Of a stretch of DNA of 29,875 nt, positions 8,088 through 16,297 are shown one piece after another (positions within the stretch are counted from its first letter, which is position 1; every line of letters begins with the position of its first letter). Source of the DNA: an uncultured Lachnospira sp. (lineage in GTDB: Bacteria; Bacillota; Clostridia; Lachnospirales; Lachnospiraceae); the NCBI GenBank assembly GCA_934358235.1, contig CAKRKK010000004.1:1-29875 (forward strand), read 5' to 3'. The position numbers were made by a program, and so were the translations under genes. Below the pieces are notes generated by a model. That model was not told the origin of the DNA. It made no database searches and saw only the letters and a list, made by a program, of their open reading frames with translations.

Positions 8088-8163
8088 AGCCGGCCGGATA
8101 GTGATGATATGCTTCTATATAACTAAAGAAGCTCATATTATTACTATCCGGCTGGCTGTTTAT
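8088..8163. terminator. Bidirectional terminator between the fru operon and the metal regulator gene
   Basis: A long hairpin pairs 8088-8115 with 8128-8157. The outer AGCCGGCCGGATAGT matches ACTATCCGGCTGGCT with one wobble, and the inner GCTTC pairs with GAAGC. The plus side has a weak T tract (GTTTATTTATT). Read on the minus strand, the stem is followed by TTTTCTTT, so it should terminate both convergent transcripts. Confidence 0.75.
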
Positions 8164-8224
8164 TTATTGTATTAAAGCTGTACTATTATTGATTATTATT
8201 GCTATATGGCTTGTACTTCTTAGT

Positions 8225-8599
8225 TTAATCTGATAACTGGGCAGATATGACTTTTTTAATGGCGTTAAAGGATTCCTTGCTTATATCATGCTCTATACGG
8301 CAGGCATCATCTTCTGCAACCTTTTTATCTACGCCAAGACTTATAAGCCAGGATGAAAGAATCTGGTGTCTTTCATAAATCATTTCTGCGATTTCTTTTC
8401 CTGAATCGGTAAGATATATATAGCCCTCTTTAGTTACCCTTATATGCTCTGCCTCTCTAAGATTCTTCATAGCGATACTTACGCTTGACTTCTTGTATCC
8501 CATTTCGTTGGCGATATCAATAGAACGTACAACAGGCAATTTCTTGCTAAGCATAAGTATTGTTTCAAGATAATCTTCGGCTGATTCGTGAATAACCAT
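8225..8599 (-). CDS. DtxR/MntR-family metal-dependent repressor
   Basis: Short (124-residue) metalloregulator with an N-terminal winged helix (about 5-65) and a dimerisation domain, without the SH3-like third domain. The start HESAEDYLETILMLS is typical. Likely metal ligands by alignment with MntR are Asp9, Glu12, His78, Glu103 and His104. The position of MntR Glu99 is Cys100 here (DDACRIEHDIS), as in iron-sensing DtxR/IdeR, so the metal could be iron or manganese. AGGGGG lies just upstream of the ATG on the minus strand. No metal transporter gene is nearby. It diverges from the RelA-like gene across about 220 bases of AT-rich DNA. Confidence 0.85.
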   Translation of the reverse strand: MVIHESAEDYLETILMLSKKLPVVRSIDIANEMGYKKSSVSIAMKNLREAEHIRVTKEGYIYLTDSGKEIAEMIYERHQILSSWLISLGVDKKVAEDDACRIEHDISKESFNAIKKVISAQLSD

Positions 8600-8768
8600 A
8601 GTGAATTCCCCCTGATGTATAAATAATAAATAATATTTCGTAATATAGGTGATATATTATACAACGCTTACAGCGTTCAATATACCTTCCAATACACTAA
8701 TTAAGTGACTAGAGTATAACATATAAAAGAAAATTAAGCAAATTATACTATCCTGCAAAAAAATATGG

Positions 8769-8774
8769 TATACT
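8769..8774 (+). promoter_or_regulatory. Possible -10 element for the RelA-like gene
   Basis: TATACT lies about 50 bases before the start in an AT-rich divergent region. No convincing -35 element is seen at the right spacing, so this is only a tentative promoter. The remainder of 8600-8768 shows no gene. Confidence 0.3.
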
Positions 8775-8819
8775 ATATATGTTTGCGCATAGGAAATGCA
8801 GAATTGGGTGGTATTATTT

Positions 8820-10661
8820 ATGAGTCAGATAAATGAATTATTTACAAGGGAAAATGTAGAGCAAATAATTGTTCCTCAGGTAGTCAGGGACGATTTGCTG
8901 AGTATTATAGAAGAAAAGTTAAAAAGAGCCGGCTTTTATTACAGAATTGCATATAGGGTAAAAACAGTTGAATCAATGGTCAATAAGCTTATATTTAAGG
9001 ATTATAGAAGACCTGGTACAGAGAATGCAGACAAGAAGATGCAGGATCTTGTTGGAATTCGAATTATATTGTATTTTGCAGATGATGTTGATATATGCAG
9101 AAAGCTTCTGGATACTTTATTTGTTTCGCCGGGAATGTGGGAAACAACTGAGAATAACGAATATGAGTTTAAGGCGATGAAGGTAAATGGAATATTCAGA
9201 CTGCCGGCATATCTTAGTAAGACAATAGTTAATCCATATTTGTCAGATTATATTGATGACACGTTTGAAGTGCAGGTAAGAACGAATTCCTTTGAGGGCT
9301 GGCACGAAATAGAGCACGATATGAGATATAAGGGCTCAGCCTTTGGAATTGGCAATGAAGCTCTTGCACGTAAGATGAACAGTATTCTTGCAACATTTGA
9401 ATTATGTGATGATTCAATTGTAGGTCTTTTAGAGGATCTAGGACATCAGCATTATAAGGATAAGAAGTGGAATGATATGCTAAGATGTCACTATCGTTTA
9501 AAGTTTGAGAATGAACCTCTGCATCCTTATATAGAAGAATTGTTTGATGAGGACACGGAGCTTGCAAAGCTGTTTTATAAGTTTAAAAGGCCGGGCGCTA
9601 TTGAGCAGCTCTGGATGGATACATCAGAAAAGGGAATTGAGCTTACAGTTAATAATATAGTAAGAATAGTGAATCAGATAGGACCTTTGGATGAACGTCT
9701 TAATGAAATATTTAAAAAGCTTGATCATGAACAAGGTCAGGATGCTGAAGAGGTAATAAAAAGAAGACGTTTTGAACCCTTTAAGAAATTGGGCACTTAT
9801 AAGGTGTTTCAGTCCCATTCCTCAATAGATATAACTAATCTGTCTATGGAGGATGCATATAAGAAAGCGGTTAATTACATATATTCGTGGATAAGATCAA
9901 GGTTCCAGGAGGTGTTTGAGGATCTTCCACAGACGGTAAATAACTATGAGAACTATATCCCGGGTTATCGTATAGCTATTGTATATGATCCGGAAAGTCT
10001 TTACTTTAAAGAGGTGACAACACATCTTGATTCTAAGATTGCAAACAGATTATGGATATCTGAGGCGGTTATATACAGGCAGGGAGAAGAACTTTTGTTT
10101 GATGTAAGCAATGAGTATGCGGAGCCTGCAGAAAAGTACAGGGATAATGAGAATATTTTATTCAGCCGTCCTAACTTCTATGGTGAAATAGCGGATAATA
10201 TTGGTATCTGCGATAAGGAGAGATTAAGACAGACAGTTAAGGGCATAGGTGATGCTAAGGACTATAAAGCACTTAATAAGCTTATATCAGATAAAGAAAG
10301 AGAATTTCCGGTTGTTGTTTTCGTAGCATCGGATGATTACTGGGTTGAGAAGTTTGATGTTGATTACTTTGCATATCTGGTAGGATATTATGCACATATA
10401 AAGAGGATAACTACAGAAGAGCTGGCTGAACAGTTTGCCAAGGATTATGACTTAGATGAGGATGAGTACAGGGATTCAATTACAGTCTTTTATCCGGGTA
10501 AGGAGCCGGTTACAAGTTATAAGTCACATATACTTAATACAACCTTTGAAGTAATAAAGATAGAGAAGAAAAAGTACTGGAACGAGAATGGCTGCAGGGC
10601 ATTCAGAAGACAGCTTGTTTCGGACATCAGAGAGAATAATGTTGCCAGACATACATATTAA
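8820..10661 (+). CDS. RelA/SpoT synthetase-domain protein with a long unassigned C-terminal region
   Basis: Cytoplasmic protein of 613 residues. Residues about 35-175 match the RelA/SpoT nucleotide pyrophosphokinase fold (PF04607): RVKTVESMVNK at 46-56, DLVGIRI at 76-82, FEVQVRT at 149-155 and WHEIEHDMRYK at 161-171. The usual G-loop NGYxSxH, whose Tyr stacks on the acceptor guanine, reads NGIFRLP at 123-129, so (p)ppGpp synthesis is uncertain. There is no HD hydrolase, TGS or ACT domain, so it is not a standard Rel. Residues about 180-613 are soluble, with Lys/Glu-rich stretches and a hydrophobic FPVVVFVASDDYW segment near the end; I do not recognise them. The start was placed at the ATG at 8820, after GGGTGG; an ATG at 8796 has its only Shine-Dalgarno-like sequence too close. 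The gene appears monocistronic. Confidence 0.75.
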   Translation: MSQINELFTRENVEQIIVPQVVRDDLLSIIEEKLKRAGFYYRIAYRVKTVESMVNKLIFKDYRRPGTENADKKMQDLVGIRIILYFADDVDICRKLLDTLFVSPGMWETTENNEYEFKAMKVNGIFRLPAYLSKTIVNPYLSDYIDDTFEVQVRTNSFEGWHEIEHDMRYKGSAFGIGNEALARKMNSILATFELCDDSIVGLLEDLGHQHYKDKKWNDMLRCHYRLKFENEPLHPYIEELFDEDTELAKLFYKFKRPGAIEQLWMDTSEKGIELTVNNIVRIVNQIGPLDERLNEIFKKLDHEQGQDAEEVIKRRRFEPFKKLGTYKVFQSHSSIDITNLSMEDAYKKAVNYIYSWIRSRFQEVFEDLPQTVNNYENYIPGYRIAIVYDPESLYFKEVTTHLDSKIANRLWISEAVIYRQGEELLFDVSNEYAEPAEKYRDNENILFSRPNFYGEIADNIGICDKERLRQTVKGIGDAKDYKALNKLISDKEREFPVVVFVASDDYWVEKFDVDYFAYLVGYYAHIKRITTEELAEQFAKDYDLDEDEYRDSITVFYPGKEPVTSYKSHILNTTFEVIKIEKKKYWNENGCRAFRRQLVSDIRENNVARHTY

Positions 10662-10737
10662 ATACTCATGATTAGGCATAATTAAACAGAATTAAACCTC
10701 TTAAGTTAAACGTGTGGGTCAAACCTTGTAAAATGAG

Positions 10738-10766
10738 TTGACATATATCCTTAAGTAATGTACGAT
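10738..10766 (+). promoter_or_regulatory. Promoter of the amino-acid ABC transporter operon
   Basis: Exact TTGACA at 10738-10743, then 17 bases, then TACGAT at 10761-10766 (four of six bases match TATAAT). This would give a leader of about 55 bases before the ATG at 10827. Confidence 0.55.
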
Positions 10767-10826
10767 TTAACGTATTAAAGTTATAAATTATTCACGTAGT
10801 AGTGAAGTGAAATGGAGAGTTAGAAC

Positions 10827-12353
10827 ATGAAGACCTTTACCAATGGAAAAACGATGAAAGGGTTGTTGCTTGTTCTGTTAATATGTTCACTTATTGCAGG
10901 AACATTAACAGCCTGTGGCAGCGCAAAGAAAACAGGTGGTATAACAACTTTCACAGTTGGCTTTGATGCGGAATTTCCACCATATGGATATAAGGATGAT
11001 AACGGAGAGTATGTCGGCTTTGACCTTTCCTTAGCACAGGGGGTATGTAATAGAAATGGCTGGGAGTTAGTTAAACAGCCAATTGACTGGGATTCTAAGG
11101 ATATGGAGCTTGCCTCAGGTACAATTGATTGTATATGGAACGGCTTCACCATGAATGGAAGAGAGTCAGATTATACGTGGACAACTCCATACATAGATAA
11201 TTCACAGGTGGTTATTGTAAAGTCTAATGCTGCTATAAATAAGCTATCAGAGCTTGCAGGTAAGGTAGTTGTAGTCCAGGCAGATTCATCAGCACTTGCA
11301 GCATTTACAGGAGAGGATGCAACAGAAGAGAATCTTGCATTAGCGGGAAGCTTTGCATCACTTCAGCAGGTGGGAGATTATAATGCAGCATTTATGAATC
11401 TTGAGTCAGGCTCAGTTGATGCTATATGCATGGATATGGGTGTTGCGAAGTACGAACTTGCTGCAAGAGGCAGTCAGTTTAAGATGCTGCAGGAGCAGGT
11501 ATCAAAGGAACAGTATGGAATAGGCTTTAAGCCGGGTAATACAGAGCTTAGAGATAAGGTTCAGGAAACACTCTATGATATGCTTGCAGATGGTACATTT
11601 GAGAGTATAGCAAAGGATTGGGGACTTGAAGATAGTATATGCTTAAGTACAGACAATAAGGTCAATGATGTGGCACAGGATAAGACACAGCAAAGCTTTA
11701 TAAATAGCTTTCTTGATGTTGTCGGCAAGCTGGCTGGTGGTATGCTTGCAACACTTATGATATTCGTTCTTACATTAGTATTCTCGCTTCCTTTAGGTAT
11801 GCTGCTTATGTTTATAAGGATATCAAAGGTAAGTGTTGTAAGATGGCTTGCAAAGATATACATATCTGTTATGAGAGGTACTCCATTGATGCTTCAGTTG
11901 CTTGTTGTATTCTTTGGACCATATTATATATTTGGAATATCACTATCTTATAGTTATAGATTTTACGCAGTTATTATCGGTTTTGCACTTAACTATGCTG
12001 CATATTTTGCTGAGATATTCAGATCCGGTATTGAGGCAATACCACAAGGACAGCATGAAGCTGCCTTGGTATTAGGCTATACCAAGAGCCAGACGTTCAT
12101 AAGGATAGTATTTCCTCAGATGATGAGAATAGTACTTCCACCAGTAACGAATGAAGTTATTACACTTGTTAAGGATACTTCATTAGCCTTTGCCTTAGCA
12201 TATACAGAAATGTTTACTATGGCTAAACAGATAGCAGCCGCCAACGCAAGCATAATGCCTCTTTTTGTAGCAGGTGTGTTCTATTATGTATTTAACTTCG
12301 TAGTTGCGTGGGGCATGGAAGCAATAGAAAAGAAAATGCGTTATTACAAGTAA
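10827..12353 (+). CDS. Polar amino-acid ABC transporter, substrate-binding protein fused to permease
   Basis: A 508-residue fusion for amino-acid uptake. A lipoprotein signal with lipobox LTAC (Cys30) anchors an extracellular family-3 binding domain (about 38-270): FTVGFDAEFPPYGYKDDNG, NGRESDYTWTTPYI and GSVDAICMD are the ligand-pocket segments. After a short linker come the membrane segments of a HisM/GlnP-type permease (about 290-505), with the ATPase-coupling EAA loop QHEAALVLGYTKSQTFIRIV. Such fusions are known in Firmicutes, for example GlnP. GGAG lies before the start. The ATPase gene follows after 43 bases. The substrate is not proven; cystine or another polar amino acid is plausible, partly because cysK lies 3 kb downstream. 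Confidence 0.9.
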   Translation: MKTFTNGKTMKGLLLVLLICSLIAGTLTACGSAKKTGGITTFTVGFDAEFPPYGYKDDNGEYVGFDLSLAQGVCNRNGWELVKQPIDWDSKDMELASGTIDCIWNGFTMNGRESDYTWTTPYIDNSQVVIVKSNAAINKLSELAGKVVVVQADSSALAAFTGEDATEENLALAGSFASLQQVGDYNAAFMNLESGSVDAICMDMGVAKYELAARGSQFKMLQEQVSKEQYGIGFKPGNTELRDKVQETLYDMLADGTFESIAKDWGLEDSICLSTDNKVNDVAQDKTQQSFINSFLDVVGKLAGGMLATLMIFVLTLVFSLPLGMLLMFIRISKVSVVRWLAKIYISVMRGTPLMLQLLVVFFGPYYIFGISLSYSYRFYAVIIGFALNYAAYFAEIFRSGIEAIPQGQHEAALVLGYTKSQTFIRIVFPQMMRIVLPPVTNEVITLVKDTSLAFALAYTEMFTMAKQIAAANASIMPLFVAGVFYYVFNFVVAWGMEAIEKKMRYYK

Positions 12354-12396
12354 CTGATACGACATCACAAAAAGCAGCGCAGAAATGGAGATTAAT

Positions 12397-13152
12397 ATGA
12401 ATTTATTAGAAATGAAACATGTTAAGAAAGCATTTGGTGATCTTGAGGTGTTAAAGGATATATCAATAGAGGTGAAGGAAGGCGAGGTTGTAGCTATTAT
12501 AGGGCCTTCAGGTTCTGGAAAGTCAACTTTTTTAAGATGTGCCACTCTTTTAGAAACTATGGATGAGGGAACTCTTGCTTATTGTGGCGAAAGTGCAACG
12601 CTGAATGAAGCCGGTGCCACACGTTATGTTGATAAGAAAAAGCTTCACGAAATTAAGAATGACTTCGGGCTTGTTTTCCAGAATTTCAATCTTTTTCCGC
12701 ATTTTTCTGTACTTAAAAATGTAATAGATGCTCCTGTTAATGTCCAGAAAAGGAATAAAGATGAGGTTATTGTGCAGGCAAGAGAGCTGTTAAGAAAGGT
12801 TGGACTGGATGATAAAGAAAATAGTTATCCGGGACAGCTATCAGGTGGACAGCAGCAGAGAGTAGCCATAGCAAGGGCACTGGCTATGAATCCTAAGATG
12901 CTGTTTTTTGATGAGCCTACATCAGCTCTTGATCCAGAAATAACAGCGGGTATCCTTAAGCTGCTGCGTGCCCTTGCAGATGAGAAGATGACAATGGTTA
13001 TTGTTACGCACGAGATAGCATTTGCAAGAAATGTTGCTGACAGAGTAATATTTATGGATGGCGGAGTGATAGTTGAGGAAGGAAAGCCAGAGGATGTAAT
13101 AGATAATCCTAAGAGTGAAAGAACTAAAGCCTTCCTGCAGAAAATGGCGTAA
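12397..13152 (+). CDS. Polar amino-acid ABC transporter ATPase
   Basis: Cytoplasmic ATPase of 251 residues that drives the adjacent fused transporter. Walker A GPSGSGKST is at 36-44, the Q-loop is in LVFQNFNLFPH, and the signature LSGGQ is at 148-152. Walker B ends LFFDEP with Asp172 and Glu173, and the H-loop is His205 in VTHEIAFA. The FNLFPH segment and the length are typical of the GlnQ/HisP/TcyN group. The start is the ATG at 12397, with GGAG six bases upstream; the ATG at 12385 overlaps that ribosome site. It forms a two-gene operon with the preceding fusion and is closed by the hairpin after its stop. Confidence 0.94.
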   Translation: MNLLEMKHVKKAFGDLEVLKDISIEVKEGEVVAIIGPSGSGKSTFLRCATLLETMDEGTLAYCGESATLNEAGATRYVDKKKLHEIKNDFGLVFQNFNLFPHFSVLKNVIDAPVNVQKRNKDEVIVQARELLRKVGLDDKENSYPGQLSGGQQQRVAIARALAMNPKMLFFDEPTSALDPEITAGILKLLRALADEKMTMVIVTHEIAFARNVADRVIFMDGGVIVEEGKPEDVIDNPKSERTKAFLQKMA

Positions 13153-13182
13153 TCCGGTTATAATAATAAAAGGTGTTACAGG

Positions 13183-13216
13183 TGAGGGGCAGACAGAATC
13201 TGCCCCTCATAGTGTT
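13183..13216 (+). terminator. Terminator of the amino-acid ABC operon
   Basis: An 11-base perfect stem (13183-13193 with 13199-13209, TGAGGGGCAGA) and a 5-base loop are followed by a modest T-rich tail (TAGTGTTT). It separates the transporter from the LysR gene. Confidence 0.7.
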
Positions 13217-13255
13217 TAGCCAGATTGTATCAGATGGTAGGAGAGTGAGGAGAAT

Positions 13256-14158
13256 ATGACACTTAATCAGTTAAAGTATGCGATAATGGTATCTGAGTCG
13301 GATTCCTTTAATATTGCAGCCAAGAAGCTATATATATCACAGCCAAGTCTGTCAACTTCTATACATGCGTTAGAGGAGGAGCTTGGTATACAGATATTCA
13401 GACGTTCGCAAAACGGTATTGCTGTAACTCCTGATGGGAAGGAATTCCTAGGCTATGCAAGACAGGTTATGGAACAGTATGAGCTATTAGATGCCAGATA
13501 TGTTTCCAAATCAGATGTAAAGAAGAAGTTCAGTGTGTCAATGCAGCATTATACATTTGCGGTAAATGCGTTTGTGGAGCTTGCAAAGCAATACGATATG
13601 GCTGAATATGAATTCGCAGTACACGAAACAAAGACACATGAGGTTATGGAGAATGTAAGAAATGGCAAGAGTGAAATAGGAATACTTTATCTTAATGATT
13701 TCAACCGTAAGGTATTAGAAAAGATATTTACAGAGAGTCTTCTGGAATTTCATACGCTTCTGGAATGCAACGTGTATGTATATATGAGCCGGACACATCC
13801 GCTTGCAGCAAAGGATAAGATAAGTCTTGAGGAACTAAAGGATTATCCCTGCCTTTCGTTTGACCAGGGAGAATATAATTCCTTTTATTATGCGGAAGAG
13901 GTATTAAGCACATATGAGTATAAACAGCTTATAAAGGCAAATGACAGGGCTACTATGCTTAATCTTATGATAGGTCTTAATGGTTATACGCTATGCTCTG
14001 GAATTATCTGTGAGGAGCTTAATGGCGATAAATACTGTGCTGTTAAGCTGGATTCAGATGAGAAGATGGAAATAGGATATATATCAAGAAAGGGTGCCAC
14101 AATCAGTACAATAGGCCAGAAATATCTTGAACTGATAGCAAAATCAGAGGCTTTATGA
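13256..14158 (+). CDS. LysR-family transcriptional regulator
   Basis: Regulator of 300 residues, the normal LysR size. The N-terminal winged helix-turn-helix (about 1-60) reads LNQLKYAIMVSESDSFNIAA, then KLYISQPSLSTSIHALEEEL. A periplasmic-binding-protein-like effector domain fills about 90-295. GAGGAG lies before the ATG. It follows the amino-acid transporter operon on the same strand but beyond a terminator, so it probably has its own promoter in the 13210-13255 gap. LysR proteins often control neighbouring uptake or biosynthesis genes. Control of this transporter or of cysK is a guess from position; the effector is unknown. Confidence 0.88.
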   Translation: MTLNQLKYAIMVSESDSFNIAAKKLYISQPSLSTSIHALEEELGIQIFRRSQNGIAVTPDGKEFLGYARQVMEQYELLDARYVSKSDVKKKFSVSMQHYTFAVNAFVELAKQYDMAEYEFAVHETKTHEVMENVRNGKSEIGILYLNDFNRKVLEKIFTESLLEFHTLLECNVYVYMSRTHPLAAKDKISLEELKDYPCLSFDQGEYNSFYYAEEVLSTYEYKQLIKANDRATMLNLMIGLNGYTLCSGIICEELNGDKYCAVKLDSDEKMEIGYISRKGATISTIGQKYLELIAKSEAL

Positions 14159-14200
14159 TTGCTTGTGATTAATTAGAATTAATTATGAATATTTGATTTA

Positions 14201-14229
14201 TTGACAAAAAGCAGAGATATTTTTATAAT
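14201..14229 (+). promoter_or_regulatory. Consensus promoter of the CpsB-like gene
   Basis: TTGACA at 14201-14206 and TATAAT at 14224-14229 are both perfect matches to the vegetative sigma consensus, with the optimal 17-base spacer. Transcription would start near 14236, giving a leader of about 100 bases that contains the tandem repeats described next. Confidence 0.85.
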
Positions 14230-14246
14230 TAAGACCATTGCAGATA

Positions 14247-14312
14247 GATTATTAAATGGATTGTTAAATGCATTATTAACAGTATTAAATGAATTATTAA
14301 ATGATTATTAAT
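14247..14312 (+). repeat. Degenerate 12-base tandem repeats in the CpsB leader
   Basis: About six units related to GATTATTAAATG run head to tail: 14247-14258, 14259-14270, 14271-14282, 14283-14291 (9 bases), 14292-14303 and 14304-14312 (partial). They lie between the promoter and the start codon. Confidence 0.7.
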
Positions 14313-14334
14313 AGAAAGCGGGTTATGTTATAAT

Positions 14335-15075
14335 ATGAAAAAAGCTGATAATCAGGAGGTATATACTGGCTTTACTGATATACACAATCATATTCTTTTC
14401 GGGGTGGATGATGGCTCTCCCGATATAGAAACAAGTCTTAAGATGTTAGGCCAGGCATATGAAGCCGGAACCAGGGATATTGTGCTGACACCACACTTTC
14501 ACCCTAAAAGAGGAATGGCTCACTATAGTAAAATAGTCGAGAATTATGAAATTCTTGCTGAGCTTGCAGAAAAGGACTTTCCTGATATGGGAATATATCT
14601 TGGAAGGGAGATATATTACAGGGCTGAGATAATGGATGATCTTGATAAGCTTCAGGAGAAGACTATGTGTGGTTCGGATACTGTGCTTATAGAGTTTTCA
14701 CCAGGAGTTATGCCGGATAAGATAAGAGGAGCAGTGCTTGATGTTATCATGGCTGGATTTCATCCAATAGTAGCTCATGTAGAAAGATATGTATGCACAG
14801 TTAAAGACTGGGATTATATATATGAGCTTAAGCAGTTGGGTGCAGATATCCAGATAAATGCGGCCTCTGTAACAGGTGATAACGGCTGGAGTGTTCAAAG
14901 ATGTGTTAAGGCCATGCTAAAGGACAGATTAATAGATTATGTTGCGTCGGATGCACACGATACAAGCACCAGAACACCACAGCTACTAAAGAGCTACAAG
15001 TATATATTAAAGAAGTACGGCGTGGAGTACGCCGACAGGATTATGAAGGCGGATGTCGTAGAGAAATTCGGCTGA
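14335..15075 (+). CDS. CpsB/CapC-like PHP-family tyrosine-protein phosphatase
   Basis: Manganese-dependent protein-tyrosine phosphatase of the PHP fold, 246 residues, the usual CpsB/YwqE size. Relatives dephosphorylate the tyrosine kinase that controls capsule or exopolysaccharide synthesis. Metal-binding motifs are visible: DIHNH with His17 and His19, the VDDGS that follows, TPHFHP, HVERY, and SDAHD near the end. The start is the ATG at 14335; the ribosome site is weak (GCGGG), and no better in-frame start is seen. No capsule genes or kinase lie in the window, so it stands alone between a LysR gene and cysK. A histidinol-phosphatase-like role is a less likely alternative. Confidence 0.87.
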   Translation: MKKADNQEVYTGFTDIHNHILFGVDDGSPDIETSLKMLGQAYEAGTRDIVLTPHFHPKRGMAHYSKIVENYEILAELAEKDFPDMGIYLGREIYYRAEIMDDLDKLQEKTMCGSDTVLIEFSPGVMPDKIRGAVLDVIMAGFHPIVAHVERYVCTVKDWDYIYELKQLGADIQINAASVTGDNGWSVQRCVKAMLKDRLIDYVASDAHDTSTRTPQLLKSYKYILKKYGVEYADRIMKADVVEKFG

Positions 15076-15102
15076 TTATATTTTATAAAAGTTTATGTCA
15101 TA

Positions 15103-15148
15103 TTTCCCCTATCATATGCAAAGCTGCATATGGTAGGGGGATTTTTTT
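15103..15148 (+). terminator. Strong rho-independent terminator after the CpsB-like gene
   Basis: A 15-base stem (15106-15120 with 15125-15139, one wobble) with a four-base loop is followed by ATTTTTTTAT. Confidence 0.9.
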
Positions 15149-15211
15149 ATGTGAATATATATTAAAGTCAGTTAATAATAAATAAAATAATAAATAAAAT
15201 TTAAATAGTAG

Positions 15212-15240
15212 TTGACAGATTACATATCAGAGAATATAAT
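15212..15240 (+). promoter_or_regulatory. Consensus promoter of cysK
   Basis: TTGACA at 15212-15217, a 17-base spacer and TATAAT at 15235-15240 form a perfect vegetative promoter. The start site would be near 15247, leaving a leader of about 70 bases. Confidence 0.85.
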
Positions 15241-15257
15241 GCAATCATAAACACATT

Positions 15258-15270
15258 AACCATATAGGTT
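15258..15270. promoter_or_regulatory. Inverted-repeat operator candidate in the cysK leader
   Basis: AACC-ATATA-GGTT lies just downstream of the predicted start site, where a bound repressor would block a strong promoter. CymR/Rrf2-type cysteine repressors or the adjacent LysR protein are candidates. The match is short and the assignment is inference. Confidence 0.3.
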
Positions 15271-15315
15271 TATGGGAATACAAAGATAATATTAAATTTC
15301 AGGAGGATTAATGAT

Positions 15316-16251
15316 ATGAGTAATTATGTAGAGAGCGCAGCAGAATTAGTAGGAAAGACACCATTGCTTAAGCTGAATGGATATACTAAGAAGGCAGGAG
15401 TTACTAATGCCAATATATTTGCAAAGCTAGAATACCTTAACCCAGCAGGTTCAGTTAAGGATAGAATTGCATTAGCTATGATTAATGATGCAGAGCAGAA
15501 AGGACTTTTAAAGCCAGGAGCAACAATTATTGAACCAACAAGTGGTAACACAGGTATTGGTCTTGCTTCAATCGCAGCAGCAAAGGGATATAGAGCTATT
15601 CTTACTCTTCCAGATACAATGTCAATTGAAAGAAGAAATCTGTTAAAGGCATATGGTGCTGAGCTTGTACTTACAGAAGGCGCTAAGGGCATGAAGGGAG
15701 CTATTGCTAAGGCTGAGGAGCTTAATAAGGAAATCGAAGGTTCAGTAATCCTTGGACAGTTTGACAATCCAGCTAATCCAGCAGCCCATAAGGCTACAAC
15801 AGGTCCTGAAATCTGGGAACAGCTTGACGGAAAGGTAGATATATTCGTAGCCGGTGTAGGTACAGGTGGAACAGTTACAGGTATTGGAGAATATCTTAAG
15901 TCACAGAATCCAGATGTTAAGATAGTTGCAGTTGAGCCAGCTACAAGCCCAGTTCTTTCTAAGGGAACAGCAGGTGCACATAAGATTCAGGGTATTGGTG
16001 CAGGTTTTGTGCCTAAGGTTCTTAATACTAAGGTATATGATGAAGTTATTACTATTGAGAATGATGATGCTTTTGAAGAGGGAAGGGCATTTGCAGTAAG
16101 TGAGGGTATTCTTGTAGGAATATCATCAGGTGCAGCATTAAAGGCAGCTACAATTCTTGCCGAAAGACCAGAGAACAAGGGAAAGAATATTGTTGCACTG
16201 CTTCCAGATTCAGGTGATAGATATTTATCAACAGCATTATTTTCTAACTAG
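15316..16251 (+). CDS. cysK: Cysteine synthase (O-acetylserine sulfhydrylase)
   Basis: PLP enzyme that makes cysteine from O-acetylserine and sulfide in the cytoplasm. The 311-residue length is standard for CysK. The PLP lysine is Lys48 in [11 protein letters not shown]; the substrate loop is [12 protein letters not shown]; the phosphate-binding loop is [10 protein letters not shown]; and GIGAGFVPK and GISSGAA complete the signature. AGGAGG lies before the ATG. It has its own consensus promoter and is followed after 46 bases by a LysR gene on the same strand. CysM is a less likely alternative because the loop and C-terminal motifs are of the CysK type. Confidence 0.96.
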   Translation: MSNYVESAAELVGKTPLLKLNGYTKKAGVTNANIFAKLEYLNPAGSVKDRIALAMINDAEQKGLLKPGATIIEPTSGNTGIGLASIAAAKGYRAILTLPDTMSIERRNLLKAYGAELVLTEGAKGMKGAIAKAEELNKEIEGSVILGQFDNPANPAAHKATTGPEIWEQLDGKVDIFVAGVGTGGTVTGIGEYLKSQNPDVKIVAVEPATSPVLSKGTAGAHKIQGIGAGFVPKVLNTKVYDEVITIENDDAFEEGRAFAVSEGILVGISSGAALKAATILAERPENKGKNIVALLPDSGDRYLSTALFSN

Positions 16252-16297
16252 GCTTGTCATCTGATGTTATGACATCAATATGAAAGGAAAAGCCTAT

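Noticed and set aside
14247..14312. CRISPR array
   Set aside because: The units are about 12 bases, degenerate and without unique spacers of normal length; no cas gene is nearby.
15241..15315. T-box or SAM riboswitch in the cysK leader
   Set aside because: The predicted leader is only about 70 bases, with no TGGNACC-type T-box core and no terminator/antiterminator pair before the gene.
16262..16277. TGATGT/ACATCA hairpin after cysK as a terminator
   Set aside because: The stem is only 6 bases and has no T tract, so it cannot be called a terminator; an operator role is possible but unsupported.
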